Below, piece after piece: positions 1-8,277 of a DNA stretch of 63,701 nt (positions are counted from its first letter, which is position 1; each line of letters begins with the position of its first letter). Origin of the DNA: Clostridium punense (GTDB lineage Bacteria > Bacillota > Clostridia > Clostridiales > Clostridiaceae); contig NZ_JAGGLL010000026.1 of NCBI RefSeq assembly GCF_017874425.1, positions 1-63,701 on the forward strand, in the 5' to 3' direction. The position numbers were made by a program, and so were the translations under genes. The notes under the pieces were generated by a model. It saw only the letters and a list, made by a program, of their open reading frames with translations. It was not told the origin of the DNA and searched no databases.

Positions 1-232
1 CCCATAATAATAACTCCTTTGATAAGTCTTAGAGTTATTATTGGGAAGATTAAGCTTGTTAATACTTTAAATTTCGGAGTGGTAAATCTATATATATACT
101 TAATAAAACCTTTTAAAGATAAGATTTATAAGTCTGTTGCTTTAACAACTCTGACTTATTAAATGGGAGGCTATTATATCCAAAGAACTTTCCCAAAAAT
201 TTATATATTATACTTTTGAACCTGGATTTAAA
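1..232. other. Non-coding left edge with two hairpins
   Basis: No credible gene is visible. Bases 1-45 form a long stem (about 14 bp, arms at 1-16 and 32-45) that is probably the terminator of a gene lying outside the window. Bases 128-159 form a second imperfect stem (ATAAGTC pairing with GACTTAT, inner TTG/CAA). No T-run follows either clearly, so direction is not assigned. Confidence 0.5.
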
Positions 233-436
233 TTATTTTCCTAAATAGGCTCTTGCAGCTTCAATAAACTCAGCCTCTGTATCCTTTACTACAAAGTCAT
301 CACCGAAAAATCCATATGCCTTATCTTTATATTTCCAGCACTCTGCTATACAAGTTAGCTTTAACTCACTAGCTGGTATAACTTTCTTTAGTTCCTCTAT
401 ATTTACATTTGAACATCTTTCACATACATAAATCAT
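233..436 (-). CDS. Small cysteine-containing protein, DUF1450-like
   Basis: A 67-residue protein with an N-terminal CERC motif and a second pair of cysteines near residues 29 and 33. The layout (cysteine pair, then a short GxxFVV-like strand and a C-terminal helix ending in an acidic/alanine-rich segment) recalls the DUF1450/YuzB thioredoxin-like family, but the match is only by eye. The ATG is preceded by AAAGGATGA at a suitable distance. It is the last gene of a possible nudC-HD-this gene series on the minus strand, although a hairpin lies between it and the HD gene. Function unknown; a metal or Fe-S site is possible because of the four cysteines. Confidence 0.7.
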   Translation of the reverse strand: MIYVCERCSNVNIEELKKVIPASELKLTCIAECWKYKDKAYGFFGDDFVVKDTEAEFIEAARAYLGK

Positions 437-483
437 ATTCTACTCATCCTTTCAAATTTAATTATATAGATAACAAGCTTAAA

Positions 484-534
484 ACTCAGCTACATACCTC
501 TAAGTATAATTCTTCACGTTAAGAGTAACTGAGT
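484..534 (-). terminator. Terminator-like hairpin after the HD gene
   Basis: ACTCAG (484-489) pairs with CTGAGT (529-534), with an inner CTCT/AGAG pairing. On the minus strand the 3' arm runs into TTTT. It sits about 35 bases after the HD-domain gene. Confidence 0.5.
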
Positions 535-568
535 TGTCAATAACTCATACTACTATATCTTTAAATTT

Positions 569-1063
569 TTACTTTAAATAACGTTCACAGGCAAGTGTTA
601 TTCCTGTAGTAGTTTTAAAATTATCTTCAATTGCAGCCTTTAACTTTTCCCTATCACTTCTTACTGGTCTTGTTTCTAAGTTAACTAAAAGATCTGCTTC
701 CCATTGTATTTGAAAATCAACACCATCTATTTTGGAAAAGGTGTGGTGACTTCCAACTACATAAGAGATTCTATCTATTTTCTCTTTTGGATAGCCAATT
801 TTCTCTAAGATTTCTCTTGAAACCCTAGCCCCCTCTTTTTCTTGATAAGGTGCAGCATCGGAACCGTGAATTTTAATTGCATCAATTGCTCCAATATCAT
901 GAAGTATAGCAATTAAGGAAATTTGTTCTCTTTCCTCCTGTGGAATTTTTTCACCTTCCATGATTTCTTCTGCATACTTAAGTACACTAAAGGTATGATC
1001 CATCCACCAGGTGTTTTCTTTAAAAACTTCTTTCATTTTTTCAATTGCTCTTTCTTTAAACAA
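569..1063 (-). CDS. HD-domain phosphohydrolase
   Basis: A 164-residue HD-superfamily metal-dependent phosphohydrolase. The metal-binding signature is visible: an early H in MDHTFSVLKYA, the HD pair in AILHDIGA, a later SHHTF and an aspartate in WEADLLVNL. This pattern is typical of small stand-alone HD proteins acting on nucleotides or other phosphate esters; the substrate cannot be read. The start is a TTG preceded by GGAGGGG six bases upstream, which fits better than the first internal ATG (codon 10). It lies 40 bases after nudC on the same strand and is probably cotranscribed with it. Confidence 0.85.
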   Translation of the reverse strand: MFKERAIEKMKEVFKENTWWMDHTFSVLKYAEEIMEGEKIPQEEREQISLIAILHDIGAIDAIKIHGSDAAPYQEKEGARVSREILEKIGYPKEKIDRISYVVGSHHTFSKIDGVDFQIQWEADLLVNLETRPVRSDREKLKAAIEDNFKTTTGITLACERYLK

Positions 1064-1103
1064 TTTTACCCCTCCATGATTCTGTTTTATAGCTTATATT
1101 GAA

Positions 1104-1931
1104 CTACTTATTACTACTTTCACAATCTATATACCAATCGATTAGTTTTCTTGCAATGCTTATAGAGCTTGGCACCTGTGGCATATTCTCAATACCAAAC
1201 CAATCCGCCTCAGCAATTTCGTTTTTATCAACATTTATATCCCCACTATCATATTCTGCTGTAAATCCTACCATTAAAGAGTTTGGAAAAGGCCAAGGTT
1301 GACTTGCAAAATATTTTATATTTTTAATCTTTATACCAACTTCCTCCATAACTTCTCTTTCAACACATTGTTCTAGGGTTTCACCTGGTTCTACAAAGCC
1401 TGCAAGAACACTGTAAAATGGGAAGTTTGATTTTGCATTTCTAGCCAGAAGAAGCTTATCTCCCTTAGTTACAGCCATTATTACTGCTGGCGATAATCTA
1501 GGGTAATTTATAAGTCCACACTTAGGGCAGGCTTTACCAAATTCATTTGGAAGCTTATGAGTTTCCCCTCCACACTGTCCACAAAACTGGTGTGTTTTAT
1601 CCCAAGCCATAATTTGAATTGCACGTCCTATAAACATAAAAAACTCTTCATCTACTAGGGTAAATAGCTGTCTTAAACCCCTAAACTCCATACCTTCTGG
1701 GGCTACAGCATCATTTAACAGTTCTGCTGAATAATAGTGGTTGTTGTATCTTTCCCCTAAATCTTGCACTCTTACAGGAACTAAATTTAATTCCTTCAAT
1801 TCTTCAACTTGAGGAATTAACGCTTTATCATTTTCTATTTTTACTAATAAATCATTGCCACGAAAAGCAAACCAGAAAATAGGTTTTTTATTTAATAATG
1901 AATTGTCCTTCATTAATGAATCTTCCTTCAT
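1104..1931 (-). CDS. nudC: NADH pyrophosphatase NudC (Nudix hydrolase)
   Basis: This enzyme hydrolyses NAD(H) to NMN(H) and AMP, and in other bacteria removes NAD caps from RNA. An N-terminal domain is followed by a zinc ribbon (CGQCGG and CPKCG), the Nudix box (GFVEPGE...REVMEEVGI) and the NudC-specific SQPWPFPNS motif. The reading frame opens upstream at 1949, but the ATG at 1931 has GAAGGG seven bases before it and the upstream one has no ribosome site, so 1931 is preferred (275 aa). The first codons contain a short imperfect repeat (MKED.../MKDN...), so the exact N-terminus is not certain. Confidence 0.92.
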   Translation of the reverse strand: MKEDSLMKDNSLLNKKPIFWFAFRGNDLLVKIENDKALIPQVEELKELNLVPVRVQDLGERYNNHYYSAELLNDAVAPEGMEFRGLRQLFTLVDEEFFMFIGRAIQIMAWDKTHQFCGQCGGETHKLPNEFGKACPKCGLINYPRLSPAVIMAVTKGDKLLLARNAKSNFPFYSVLAGFVEPGETLEQCVEREVMEEVGIKIKNIKYFASQPWPFPNSLMVGFTAEYDSGDINVDKNEIAEADWFGIENMPQVPSSISIARKLIDWYIDCESSNK

Positions 1932-1949
1932 TTTATTCCCTTCTTTCAT

Positions 1950-2401
1950 TTATCATAAGTAGTTTATTAATTCCATTATACTATTATATAACATAATTTA
2001 TAATATAGAGAAGCACCTTGAAAAGTAAAATATTCATGAAAATGAATGCATTCTTACAGAATAAACAATCACTTAACTAGAATTCATAACTGATTTAGTG
2101 TAGAAAACTTAGGGAATACTAAGGATTATACTTATTAGTAACTAATATTTGAAAAATCTTCTCTTTTTAAAAACATTAGTGAACTTTTTTCCTTGCAAAT
2201 CGTTAAATTATTACATTGATTTTAATTTGAAAGTTTTTAATTTGAAACAATATTTATGTCTATGGTACTAGTTCAAGGAACCCTTATGTACTGAAATTAT
2301 AGCATCATACTAAATATTTGTTGGTTATTAACTCTAGCTTTTGTATATAAATCTTATAATGTCACATATATATAATATTAAATAAACAAGGGGGACTTTT
2401 T
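1950..2401. other. AT-rich intergenic region between divergent genes
   Basis: About 450 bases between nudC (minus) and the YhfC gene (plus). No ORF, repeat or RNA family was recognised. It probably contains both promoters; TATAAT-like boxes occur at 2355-2360 and 2371-2376, but no -35 at good spacing was found. Confidence 0.4.
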
Positions 2402-3163
2402 ATGGTTAGTAATATGTCTATAGCTAACATGATAATTTCATTAGTTGTAACTTTAGCTGTTGTAATTGGAACATTTATCTACTTTTACAAAAAAGAAAAA
2501 ATAACTATCAAACCAGTACTTATTGGGGCTGGAACATTTATCTTGTTTTCTCAGATTCTTGAGAAAATCCTTCACTTTGTTGTTATCAACAATAAAATTT
2601 TCACTAATCCTTTAGCTTTTGCTATTTATGGAGCCTTAGCTGCCGGTATTTTTGAAGAGTGTGGAAGATTTATTGCCTTTAAAACTGTACTTAAAAATAA
2701 GCATCAATGGAAGGATGGAGTTGCTTTTGGAATTGGTCAGGGTGGAATTGAAGCTATTCTTATAGGAGTTTTATCCGTAATTAATTATTTAGTTATGTCT
2801 AACCTTATAAACGCTGGAACCTTTGACCAAACTATTGGGGCTGCTGTACCTGCTGAATCTCTAACTCAGTTAAAAACAATTTTAACTGGCCCTTCTTCAA
2901 TGTTTTTAGCTATAGGGATTGAAAGGGTTTTTGCTTTTACAATGCAAATTGGTCTTACTATGGTTGTACTCTATGGAGTTCGATATAGAAAGAATTTATA
3001 TTTGCTTCTTGCAATAATCCTTCATGCACTTATGGATGTTCCTGCAGCACTTTATCAAACAGGATTTTTCAAAAATGTTTGGTGGGCAGAATTAATATTC
3101 TTTATTTATGCAATAATTGCAGTAATTTATATTAAAAAATCAAAGAAATCCTTTGAGGCTTAA
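2402..3163 (+). CDS. YhfC-family intramembrane metalloprotease
   Basis: A 253-residue polytopic membrane protein of about eight predicted helices. The segment FEECGRFIAFK, followed by GIGQGGIEAILIG and a late LHALMDVPAAL, matches the YhfC family (formerly DUF2324), which is distantly related to the CPBP/Abi intramembrane proteases. The glutamates of EEC and the late histidine and aspartate would be the metal/catalytic positions. AAGGGGGAC provides a good ribosome site. It is a single gene ended by a strong hairpin at 3207. The substrate is unknown. Confidence 0.85.
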   Translation: MVSNMSIANMIISLVVTLAVVIGTFIYFYKKEKITIKPVLIGAGTFILFSQILEKILHFVVINNKIFTNPLAFAIYGALAAGIFEECGRFIAFKTVLKNKHQWKDGVAFGIGQGGIEAILIGVLSVINYLVMSNLINAGTFDQTIGAAVPAESLTQLKTILTGPSSMFLAIGIERVFAFTMQIGLTMVVLYGVRYRKNLYLLLAIILHALMDVPAALYQTGFFKNVWWAELIFFIYAIIAVIYIKKSKKSFEA

Positions 3164-3206
3164 TGAAATAAGTTCTTATGTAAAACTTATATAGCATTAT
3201 AAAAAT

Positions 3207-3250
3207 AGGAAGAGTACTACTGATGTAACAACAGTACTCTTCCTTTTACT
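3207..3250 (+). terminator. Intrinsic terminator after YhfC gene
   Basis: A perfect 12-bp stem (AGGAAGAGTACT at 3207-3218 with AGTACTCTTCCT at 3233-3244) has a 14-base loop and is followed by TTTTACTTTT. Confidence 0.9.
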
Positions 3251-3310
3251 TTTATGTTAGTTTTTCAAATCTTTGCCCATATATTTTAGGGTAATATCCT
3301 GTTTTATTCA

Positions 3311-3375
3311 CTCTCATAAAGTCCTAAGTGAACCAATGTATAAGTAACTTATAATTTATACTATTACTTAATTAC
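3311..3375 (+). repeat. Weak copy of the palindromic intergenic repeat
   Basis: The segment carries GTCCTAAGTGAACCAATGTA followed by TATAAGTAACTT, matching the left half of the element seen at 20485, 30924, 40165, 47125, 49792 and 57184. Its right arm is poorly kept, so membership is tentative. Confidence 0.4.
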
Positions 3376-3447
3376 CCTAACTACTTCCATGAGTTTACAA
3401 TTATACCTTCTGAACTTATTGTTCTAAGTACATTCCTCCTGCTCACA

Positions 3448-3603
3448 TTAGTATCTGATAATATAGTAAATCACATATAACCAGCCAAAAATTCCATGGA
3501 CAATAGCCCAAAATATTGATTTCCATGTGGTAAAAGATATTACCATTGCTAAGCATGTACCAAAGCTTATTCCATTTTTAACTATTTCTTTTTTCTTACT
3601 CAT
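3448..3603 (-). CDS. 51-residue membrane peptide
   Basis: A short gene of 51 codons and a stop. The product starts MSKKKEIVKNG and then has a hydrophobic stretch (about residues 14-24) and a second one rich in Trp, Phe, Ile and Tyr (about residues 29-50), ending in IIRY. A strong ribosome site (GGGGG, seven bases before the ATG) and clean codon structure support it as a real gene. No family was recognised; it could be a small integral membrane regulator or a membrane-active peptide. A 20-bp palindrome lies 50 bases upstream. Confidence 0.72.
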   Translation of the reverse strand: MSKKKEIVKNGISFGTCLAMVISFTTWKSIFWAIVHGIFGWLYVIYYIIRY

Positions 3604-3652
3604 TTTTAACCCCCATTTTAAAATTATTACTATTCTTACACTAAGTTATTTT

Positions 3653-3672
3653 TTATACGTATACACGTATAA
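3653..3672. promoter_or_regulatory. 20-bp palindrome, candidate operator
   Basis: Perfect 8-bp arms TTATACGT and ACGTATAA are separated by ATAC. The site lies 50 bases upstream of the 51-residue gene and 75 bases downstream of the next gene's stop, a good place for an operator. The regulator is unknown. Confidence 0.5.
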
Positions 3673-3746
3673 GTTCCATATTTCCCCTTAAGTTGTATAT
3701 CCTCTATTAATACTTTGGCTTATAGCTATCTGAATATTAGTATTTA

Positions 3747-4205
3747 CTATTGAAAGCTTCTATTAGTAATTTGTATTCCTAATCCCTTAAATATTTCTTT
3801 CATAGCCTCTAAGTCATCTTTTTTATACTCATATAATGAAATTGGAATTACTTTTTTCTCTTTATAAATCTGAATTATGTTATCATAATCCACTACTAAT
3901 ATACTTGTTATATCTCTAATTTTAATAGTTCTATACTTTAAGGTTGCACCTAATTTCACTTTAATTTCTTCTTCATTAATAATTAACCCTGGCTCCTTAA
4001 GTCTTCTTATATTACTAATAACCCTAATAGACATCATTCCTATAACACAAATAACCAATCCCCCAAATAATAATACACCTATATATTCTTTTCTTACTAT
4101 GTTCTCATAAACAGCAGTTGACCATGTTATTAATAAACAAAAAAATAATACAAAGTTCTTGAAATTTTTTCTTTTGTAAAACTTATATTGAATCTCTTCA
4201 TTCAT
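3747..4205 (-). CDS. Two-TM membrane protein with PH-like cytoplasmic domain
   Basis: A 152-residue protein of unknown function. Two transmembrane helices (about residues 16-32 and 43-62) are followed by a soluble domain beginning GLIINEEEIKVKLG. That order (two helices, then a short beta-rich domain) resembles bacterial PH-like or STM3941-type membrane proteins; the assignment is by pattern only. The ATG is preceded by GAGGAG at a long spacing of about 11 bases. It follows the metallophosphoesterase by 30 bases on the same strand, so the two are probably cotranscribed. Confidence 0.75.
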   Translation of the reverse strand: MNEEIQYKFYKRKNFKNFVLFFCLLITWSTAVYENIVRKEYIGVLLFGGLVICVIGMMSIRVISNIRRLKEPGLIINEEEIKVKLGATLKYRTIKIRDITSILVVDYDNIIQIYKEKKVIPISLYEYKKDDLEAMKEIFKGLGIQITNRSFQ

Positions 4206-4235
4206 ACTATATAAATCTCCTCGGTAAGCCTCACA

Positions 4236-5051
4236 CTATTTAGATAATAGGGTTACTTCTATAATTTGTGGTCTATTAAACAGTCTTTGTGGAAATACAC
4301 TGTTTCCAAGTCCTCTGCTTACTACCATTGTAGTGTTATCTATTTCATACTTCCCATTAGTGTACTTAGGGAAAACTCCTTGCCCTGGTGCTGCAAGCCC
4401 TCCTATGAAAGGAAGTCTTACCTGCCCTCCATGAGCGTGTCCTGAAAATATCAGGTCTACATTATAACTACTATATTCTGATATATATTCAGGTCTATGA
4501 GCTAATAGAATTTTAAAACTACTGTGTTGTAAATTTTTTATGGCCCCTTCAAGAGTTTCTTCTAGAGGTTTATAAAGTGGATCATCTATGCCCATGATAT
4601 AAACTTCTTCTCCATTTTTAGAAATACTCTCACTTCTATTTCTAAGTGTGTTTACCCCAATTTCTTTTAGTCCTTGTTCTAAGGTCGAAAACTTTCCTGA
4701 TCTTATCTCATGATTTCCATTAACATAATATACTGGTGCAATTTTAACTAGCTCTTTCATGAAATCCAAACTTACTTCTTCTTTGTATCTTCTACTATCT
4801 ATTAAATCTCCAGTGAACACAATTATATCTGGATTTAGAGCTTTAACTTTCTCTGCTACCCTATTACCATAGTTTAAAAAACTTTTATTATGAAAATCTG
4901 ATAGATGTACAATTTTATATCCTTGAAGACTTTTAGGAACTTTTTCCAATTTAATATTAATTTTACTTATGGAAATAAAATTATTTTCACTATATAAAAA
5001 TATAATCAAAAGAACCAATAAAATAAATATTTTCACTTTCCTTCTCCTCAT
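4236..5051 (-). CDS. Membrane-anchored metallophosphoesterase (YkuE/YaeI type)
   Basis: A 271-residue calcineurin-like phosphoesterase. An N-terminal signal anchor (residues 7-20) precedes the metal-site motifs in order: LSDFHNKSF, FTGDLID, YVNGNHEIR, LLAHRPE and SGHAHGGQ. These bind two divalent metals. Homologues such as YkuE and LpxH/YaeI-like enzymes act at the membrane on phosphodiesters or pyrophosphates; the substrate here is not known. The active domain would face outside if the anchor is uncleaved. The ribosome site is GAGGTCATAGTT before the ATG. Confidence 0.9.
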   Translation of the reverse strand: MRRRKVKIFILLVLLIIFLYSENNFISISKINIKLEKVPKSLQGYKIVHLSDFHNKSFLNYGNRVAEKVKALNPDIIVFTGDLIDSRRYKEEVSLDFMKELVKIAPVYYVNGNHEIRSGKFSTLEQGLKEIGVNTLRNRSESISKNGEEVYIMGIDDPLYKPLEETLEGAIKNLQHSSFKILLAHRPEYISEYSSYNVDLIFSGHAHGGQVRLPFIGGLAAPGQGVFPKYTNGKYEIDNTTMVVSRGLGNSVFPQRLFNRPQIIEVTLLSK

Positions 5052-5310
5052 AACTATGACCTCATATATTCTTATTATAAATATCTAGCTGTATACCATT
5101 ACATTAGAGATAGTTACTTAATTATACCATAAGTTACATTTAATTGAATAACTATCATCTTTTATTTATCCAAAACCAATATACCTACTTCTAGTTTATT
5201 TTAAACACCCTAAGATCACTTGACCCCTTTACTTAATTAGAAGCTTTCTCGTGGCAACAATATTTTTGTATTTATTTAAACTAACAAAATAAAAGTTTTC
5301 TATATAAAAA

Positions 5311-5334
5311 AAATAGCACTTTCAGTGCTATTTT
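5311..5334 (-). terminator. Terminator overlapping a stop codon
   Basis: AAATAGCACT (5311-5320) pairs with AGTGCTATTT (5324-5333) around a TTC loop. On the minus strand it ends in an eight-T run. The TAG stop of the DUF421 gene (5328-5330) lies inside the stem. Confidence 0.9.
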
Positions 5335-5999
5335 CTCATAATAGTAACCTTCCAACTAGGATCAATTTCTGCTAAGGCTACTTCATTTTTATAGTCATCT
5401 ATTCCTTGCTTTCGTAATTCTTCCTCTAGCCATTGTTTATTTTTATTTATATGCTTAATATTACTATATAAAATATTGCCATCCATGATTAAGGGTAAAG
5501 TTATCCCTTGTTCAGTAGGTTTAATATTTATATCCTTAAGCTTAACATTATTATTTTCTGCCCATGGAAATACAGATAGGTTTCCTTGTGGTTCTATAAT
5601 TGCAGTATGTACGTCACTTGTCTTGTCATATCCTTGCTGCCGTAGTAACCCTTCTAACTGATTTAAGCTTAATCCCATGAATTTTAAATTTTTCATAATT
5701 ATTTTGCCCCTACTTATAATTAAAGTAGGAGTATGCTCAAAAACATGATTGAATTTATTAACTAATGCTAACTTATTAACTAAAAACATCAGTAGAATCA
5801 GTAATCCTCCACCATACACCGACTTAATGACAACTTTATCAACTAATGGCTCAGCTGCAACATTTGCTAAAATCATTATTCCTGCAATTTCATAGGCTGT
5901 CATTTGTGCTATTGCTTTTTTTGTTAAAGATCTTGCACATAAAAAGGTAAAAAAGAAGACTATAGTTACTCTTAAGGAATATATTATAAGATTATCCAT
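5328..5999 (-). CDS. DUF421 membrane protein (YetF family)
   Basis: A 223-residue protein with three N-terminal membrane helices (about residues 6-90) and a cytoplasmic DUF421 domain that contains the family signature TPTLIISRGKI, the LRQQG segment and AIIEPQGNLSVFP. In Bacillus, YetF-type proteins have been linked to the spore inner membrane and heat resistance (the 2Duf protein of spoVA-2mob); direct evidence for clostridia is lacking here. It is the last gene of a four-gene operon whose first gene is a second DUF421 protein; a terminator overlaps its stop codon. The ribosome site is AAGGGGGAC. Confidence 0.9.
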   Translation of the reverse strand: MDNLIIYSLRVTIVFFFTFLCARSLTKKAIAQMTAYEIAGIMILANVAAEPLVDKVVIKSVYGGGLLILLMFLVNKLALVNKFNHVFEHTPTLIISRGKIIMKNLKFMGLSLNQLEGLLRQQGYDKTSDVHTAIIEPQGNLSVFPWAENNNVKLKDINIKPTEQGITLPLIMDGNILYSNIKHINKNKQWLEEELRKQGIDDYKNEVALAEIDPSWKVTIMRK

Positions 6000-6034
6000 T
6001 GAAGTCCCCCTTGGTCTTAGTTTTAAGCTATAAT

Positions 6035-6406
6035 CTATGGTGCAGAAAATCCTTCTAAAACCCAGTCTAGAGATTCCTTTAATGCACCAATATACTCTAA
6101 AGCAGCCTCTTGTTCATACTCAACGGATATATATAGTTGCCCTAAGGTATTTTGAAAAGTAGCCATGGCTTCCGTAGCATTATTTGTTCTTATGATTATT
6201 TTATTGTTTTCATAGATTTTCTTAAGGTCCTCAGTACTTTTCTTAGCTTCAGTCCAATTTTTATTATTAATGCTTTTCTCAATATTGTTTAAACATAAGG
6301 CAAATTCATTTTTAGGTAATGCTTTTTCAAATGCTATCCACAATACAAGAAAGCATAAAACCCAAGTTAACATAATCTTATATCTCATCTCCATATTTCT
6401 AAACAC
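6035..6406 (-). CDS. DUF4363-type membrane-anchored protein
   Basis: A 123-residue protein with one N-terminal transmembrane helix (about residues 13-27) and an extracytoplasmic helical domain containing WTEAKKSTEDLKKIYE and a C-terminal LKESLDWVLEG. This is the DUF4363 pattern, which in clostridia accompanies DUF421 genes. A GTG start with AGGTGA eight bases upstream is used. It lies between another DUF4363 gene (15-base gap) and a DUF421 gene (35-base gap). It is only weakly similar to its neighbour, so the duplication would be old. Confidence 0.8.
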   Translation of the reverse strand: MFRNMEMRYKIMLTWVLCFLVLWIAFEKALPKNEFALCLNNIEKSINNKNWTEAKKSTEDLKKIYENNKIIIRTNNATEAMATFQNTLGQLYISVEYEQEAALEYIGALKESLDWVLEGFSAP

Positions 6407-6421
6407 TATTATGTCACCTAC

Positions 6422-6787
6422 CTAATTTCCCAATTGATCCCAATGCTCATAGGCTTCATAAAGGCCGTCCATTGCTAATGCCTTATTATTAGCTACTATT
6501 GCTCCCTGTAACCTTGCTAAACTCACATTTAATTCATTTATTTCATCTCTTTCTGAGCTGAATTGAGTTCTATTTATTAGCTTCTCCCAAACTTCCTGGA
6601 GTTCTTCTGCGTGGAATTTAGCTTCTTCCCATTTATCATTATTTACATCTTGTTCTACAAGTTGTACAAGTTCTACAAAACTGCTATTATCCACCTTTGT
6701 TTTCTTTAAGTAATTTCCACTTAACATAACTACTATAAAAAATACTATAGTGACAATTGGTATACATGTAACTAAAAACTTTCTCAT
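6422..6787 (-). CDS. DUF4363-type membrane-anchored protein
   Basis: A 121-residue protein starting MRKFLVTCIP, with one membrane helix (about residues 4-22) and a helical extracytoplasmic domain with KWEEAKFHAEELQEVWEK and a C-terminal GLYEAYEHWDQLGN. The frame is open to 6823, but a near-perfect ribosome site (TAAGGAGGAG, whose TAA is the stop codon of the upstream DUF421 gene) points to the ATG at 6787. This arrangement implies translational coupling with the DUF421 gene. Function unknown; it probably acts in the same membrane complex as its DUF421 neighbours. Confidence 0.85.
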   Translation of the reverse strand: MRKFLVTCIPIVTIVFFIVVMLSGNYLKKTKVDNSSFVELVQLVEQDVNNDKWEEAKFHAEELQEVWEKLINRTQFSSERDEINELNVSLARLQGAIVANNKALAMDGLYEAYEHWDQLGN

Positions 6788-6797
6788 AAACTCCTCC

Positions 6798-7526
6798 TTA
6801 ATATGGCCCTTTATAATCTCCAATATCTTTAATTTTCTTTAAGTCATCCTTATACTTATCAACATAAAAAGTTCCATTATCATCAAGGGTAGCAAGAAAA
6901 ACTTCTGAAGGTCTTTTTATATTATATTTTTTAAGCTCTTTCATTAGCCATCTTTCATCCTTTCCTAATTCCTTTAAATTTTGATGAAAAATTACTCCAT
7001 TATATATTAACTCTGTGCTTATAGCTGCTTGCTGAACCTTTTTTTTCATATCTTTAAGAGTAATAGGCTCGTATTCTGATTTTTTAAGTACAGATAGCTG
7101 CCCATTAGGCTCAATAATTGCATATTCAACTTGATTTAAATCAAAAATATCTTTGTTCCTCAGCATTTGTAATAAGTCTGCTGCTCTAAATTTCATTTTT
7201 CTTAAAGCATCTTCCATAATCTTGCCATTCATGATAACAATAGTTGGTTCTCCATCAATATATTTCCCCATAAAAACCCACTTATTTGTGACTATCTCCA
7301 TAAGATATCCTAGGGCCGCCCAAGTAAACAATCCAACCCAATGTGGCCATGCCCTACTTGATAAATCTGTAGTCAACGTAGCAGCAATTGAACCAATAGT
7401 TATTCCTAATATGTAATCGAAAAAATCTAGCTGACTAATTTGCTGTTTTCCAAGAATTCGTGCGAAAATTAGTAAAGTAAAAAAACCTATAACTCCTCTT
7501 ACTAATACTACTAACCCCTCATTCAC
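6798..7526 (-). CDS. DUF421 membrane protein (YetF family), operon leader
   Basis: A 242-residue DUF421 protein with three N-terminal membrane helices (residues 6-80), then EPTIVIMNGKIMEDALRKM, the AIIEPNGQLSVL segment and a C-terminal strand-rich tail. It is longer at the C-terminus than the second DUF421 protein at 5328 and divergent from it. The GTG start is preceded by AGGAGATGATTAA. It opens the operon DUF421-DUF4363-DUF4363-DUF421. The paired copies suggest a hetero-oligomeric membrane complex; a role in spore or envelope properties is an inference from Bacillus YetF/2Duf work. Confidence 0.9.
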   Translation of the reverse strand: MNEGLVVLVRGVIGFFTLLIFARILGKQQISQLDFFDYILGITIGSIAATLTTDLSSRAWPHWVGLFTWAALGYLMEIVTNKWVFMGKYIDGEPTIVIMNGKIMEDALRKMKFRAADLLQMLRNKDIFDLNQVEYAIIEPNGQLSVLKKSEYEPITLKDMKKKVQQAAISTELIYNGVIFHQNLKELGKDERWLMKELKKYNIKRPSEVFLATLDDNGTFYVDKYKDDLKKIKDIGDYKGPY

Positions 7527-7723
7527 TTAATCATCTCCTACAATAAGTACTGAATAAGTAATTGTAACTTAACAAACTTCTTACTCTTATGTTATATTTT
7601 GCTTATCCGTAGTAATTATACCTATTTATTTTAAAGTCCCTTGCTTTGTATAGTTCCAATATATTACAATTACAATATAATGCATTTTATCACTACCTAA
7701 TACAAAAGGATGTGGAAATTTAA

Positions 7724-8026
7724 ATGAATAAATCTGAAAAATTCTTAGCAAAATGGAATAGGTATAGAAAATATGGAAAAGTAAAATATATCCTTATATT
7801 TGGAGTATTACTGGAGAGTTTATATGTTTTATTATTTATGACCTTAATATTCCCTATGGTGGATTATAACTTTAATTTTCAGTATTATTCTTGGTTAACC
7901 TTTATAAAAAACGCTACTATTGGAGTTATTATTGGTCCTATTATAGGCTTTATTACTAGCTATACTCAATGGAATTACAATGAAGATAGATATGCTACTA
8001 TTATGTCACATTCAAAAAAGCTATAA
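7724..8026 (+). CDS. Small two-helix membrane protein
   Basis: A 100-residue protein with a basic N-terminus (KWNRYRKYGKVKY), two hydrophobic helices (about residues 22-43 and 62-80) and a charged tail. No family recognised. The ribosome site is poor (TGTGGAAATTTAA before the ATG). It is a single gene, divergent from the DUF421 operon and followed by a strong terminator, which supports transcription of the region. Confidence 0.65.
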   Translation: MNKSEKFLAKWNRYRKYGKVKYILIFGVLLESLYVLLFMTLIFPMVDYNFNFQYYSWLTFIKNATIGVIIGPIIGFITSYTQWNYNEDRYATIMSHSKKL

Positions 8027-8053
8027 AGGAAACTTCAATTTACAAAACAAAAT

Positions 8054-8098
8054 AGGGTATATGAAAAACTTTTAAATTTTTCATATACCCTTACTTTA
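8054..8098 (+). terminator. Strong hairpin terminator
   Basis: AGGGTATATGAAAAA (8054-8068) pairs perfectly with TTTTTCATATACCCT (8077-8091), followed by TACTTTATA. It ends the small membrane protein transcript. Confidence 0.85.
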
Positions 8099-8277
8099 TA
8101 TAATAATTGACCAAAAAGTAAAAATCTATTTTCATAATTCTAGTATATCTTGTTGACATGATTTTTAAGCTTTAGATATTTCCTAGTATCCTGATGTTTT
8201 TTTACTAGTTAGATACCTCAACTCTTAGCTCGTATAAGAAATCTTTGTACTAGATAATTATTAATTATCTGTAACTA

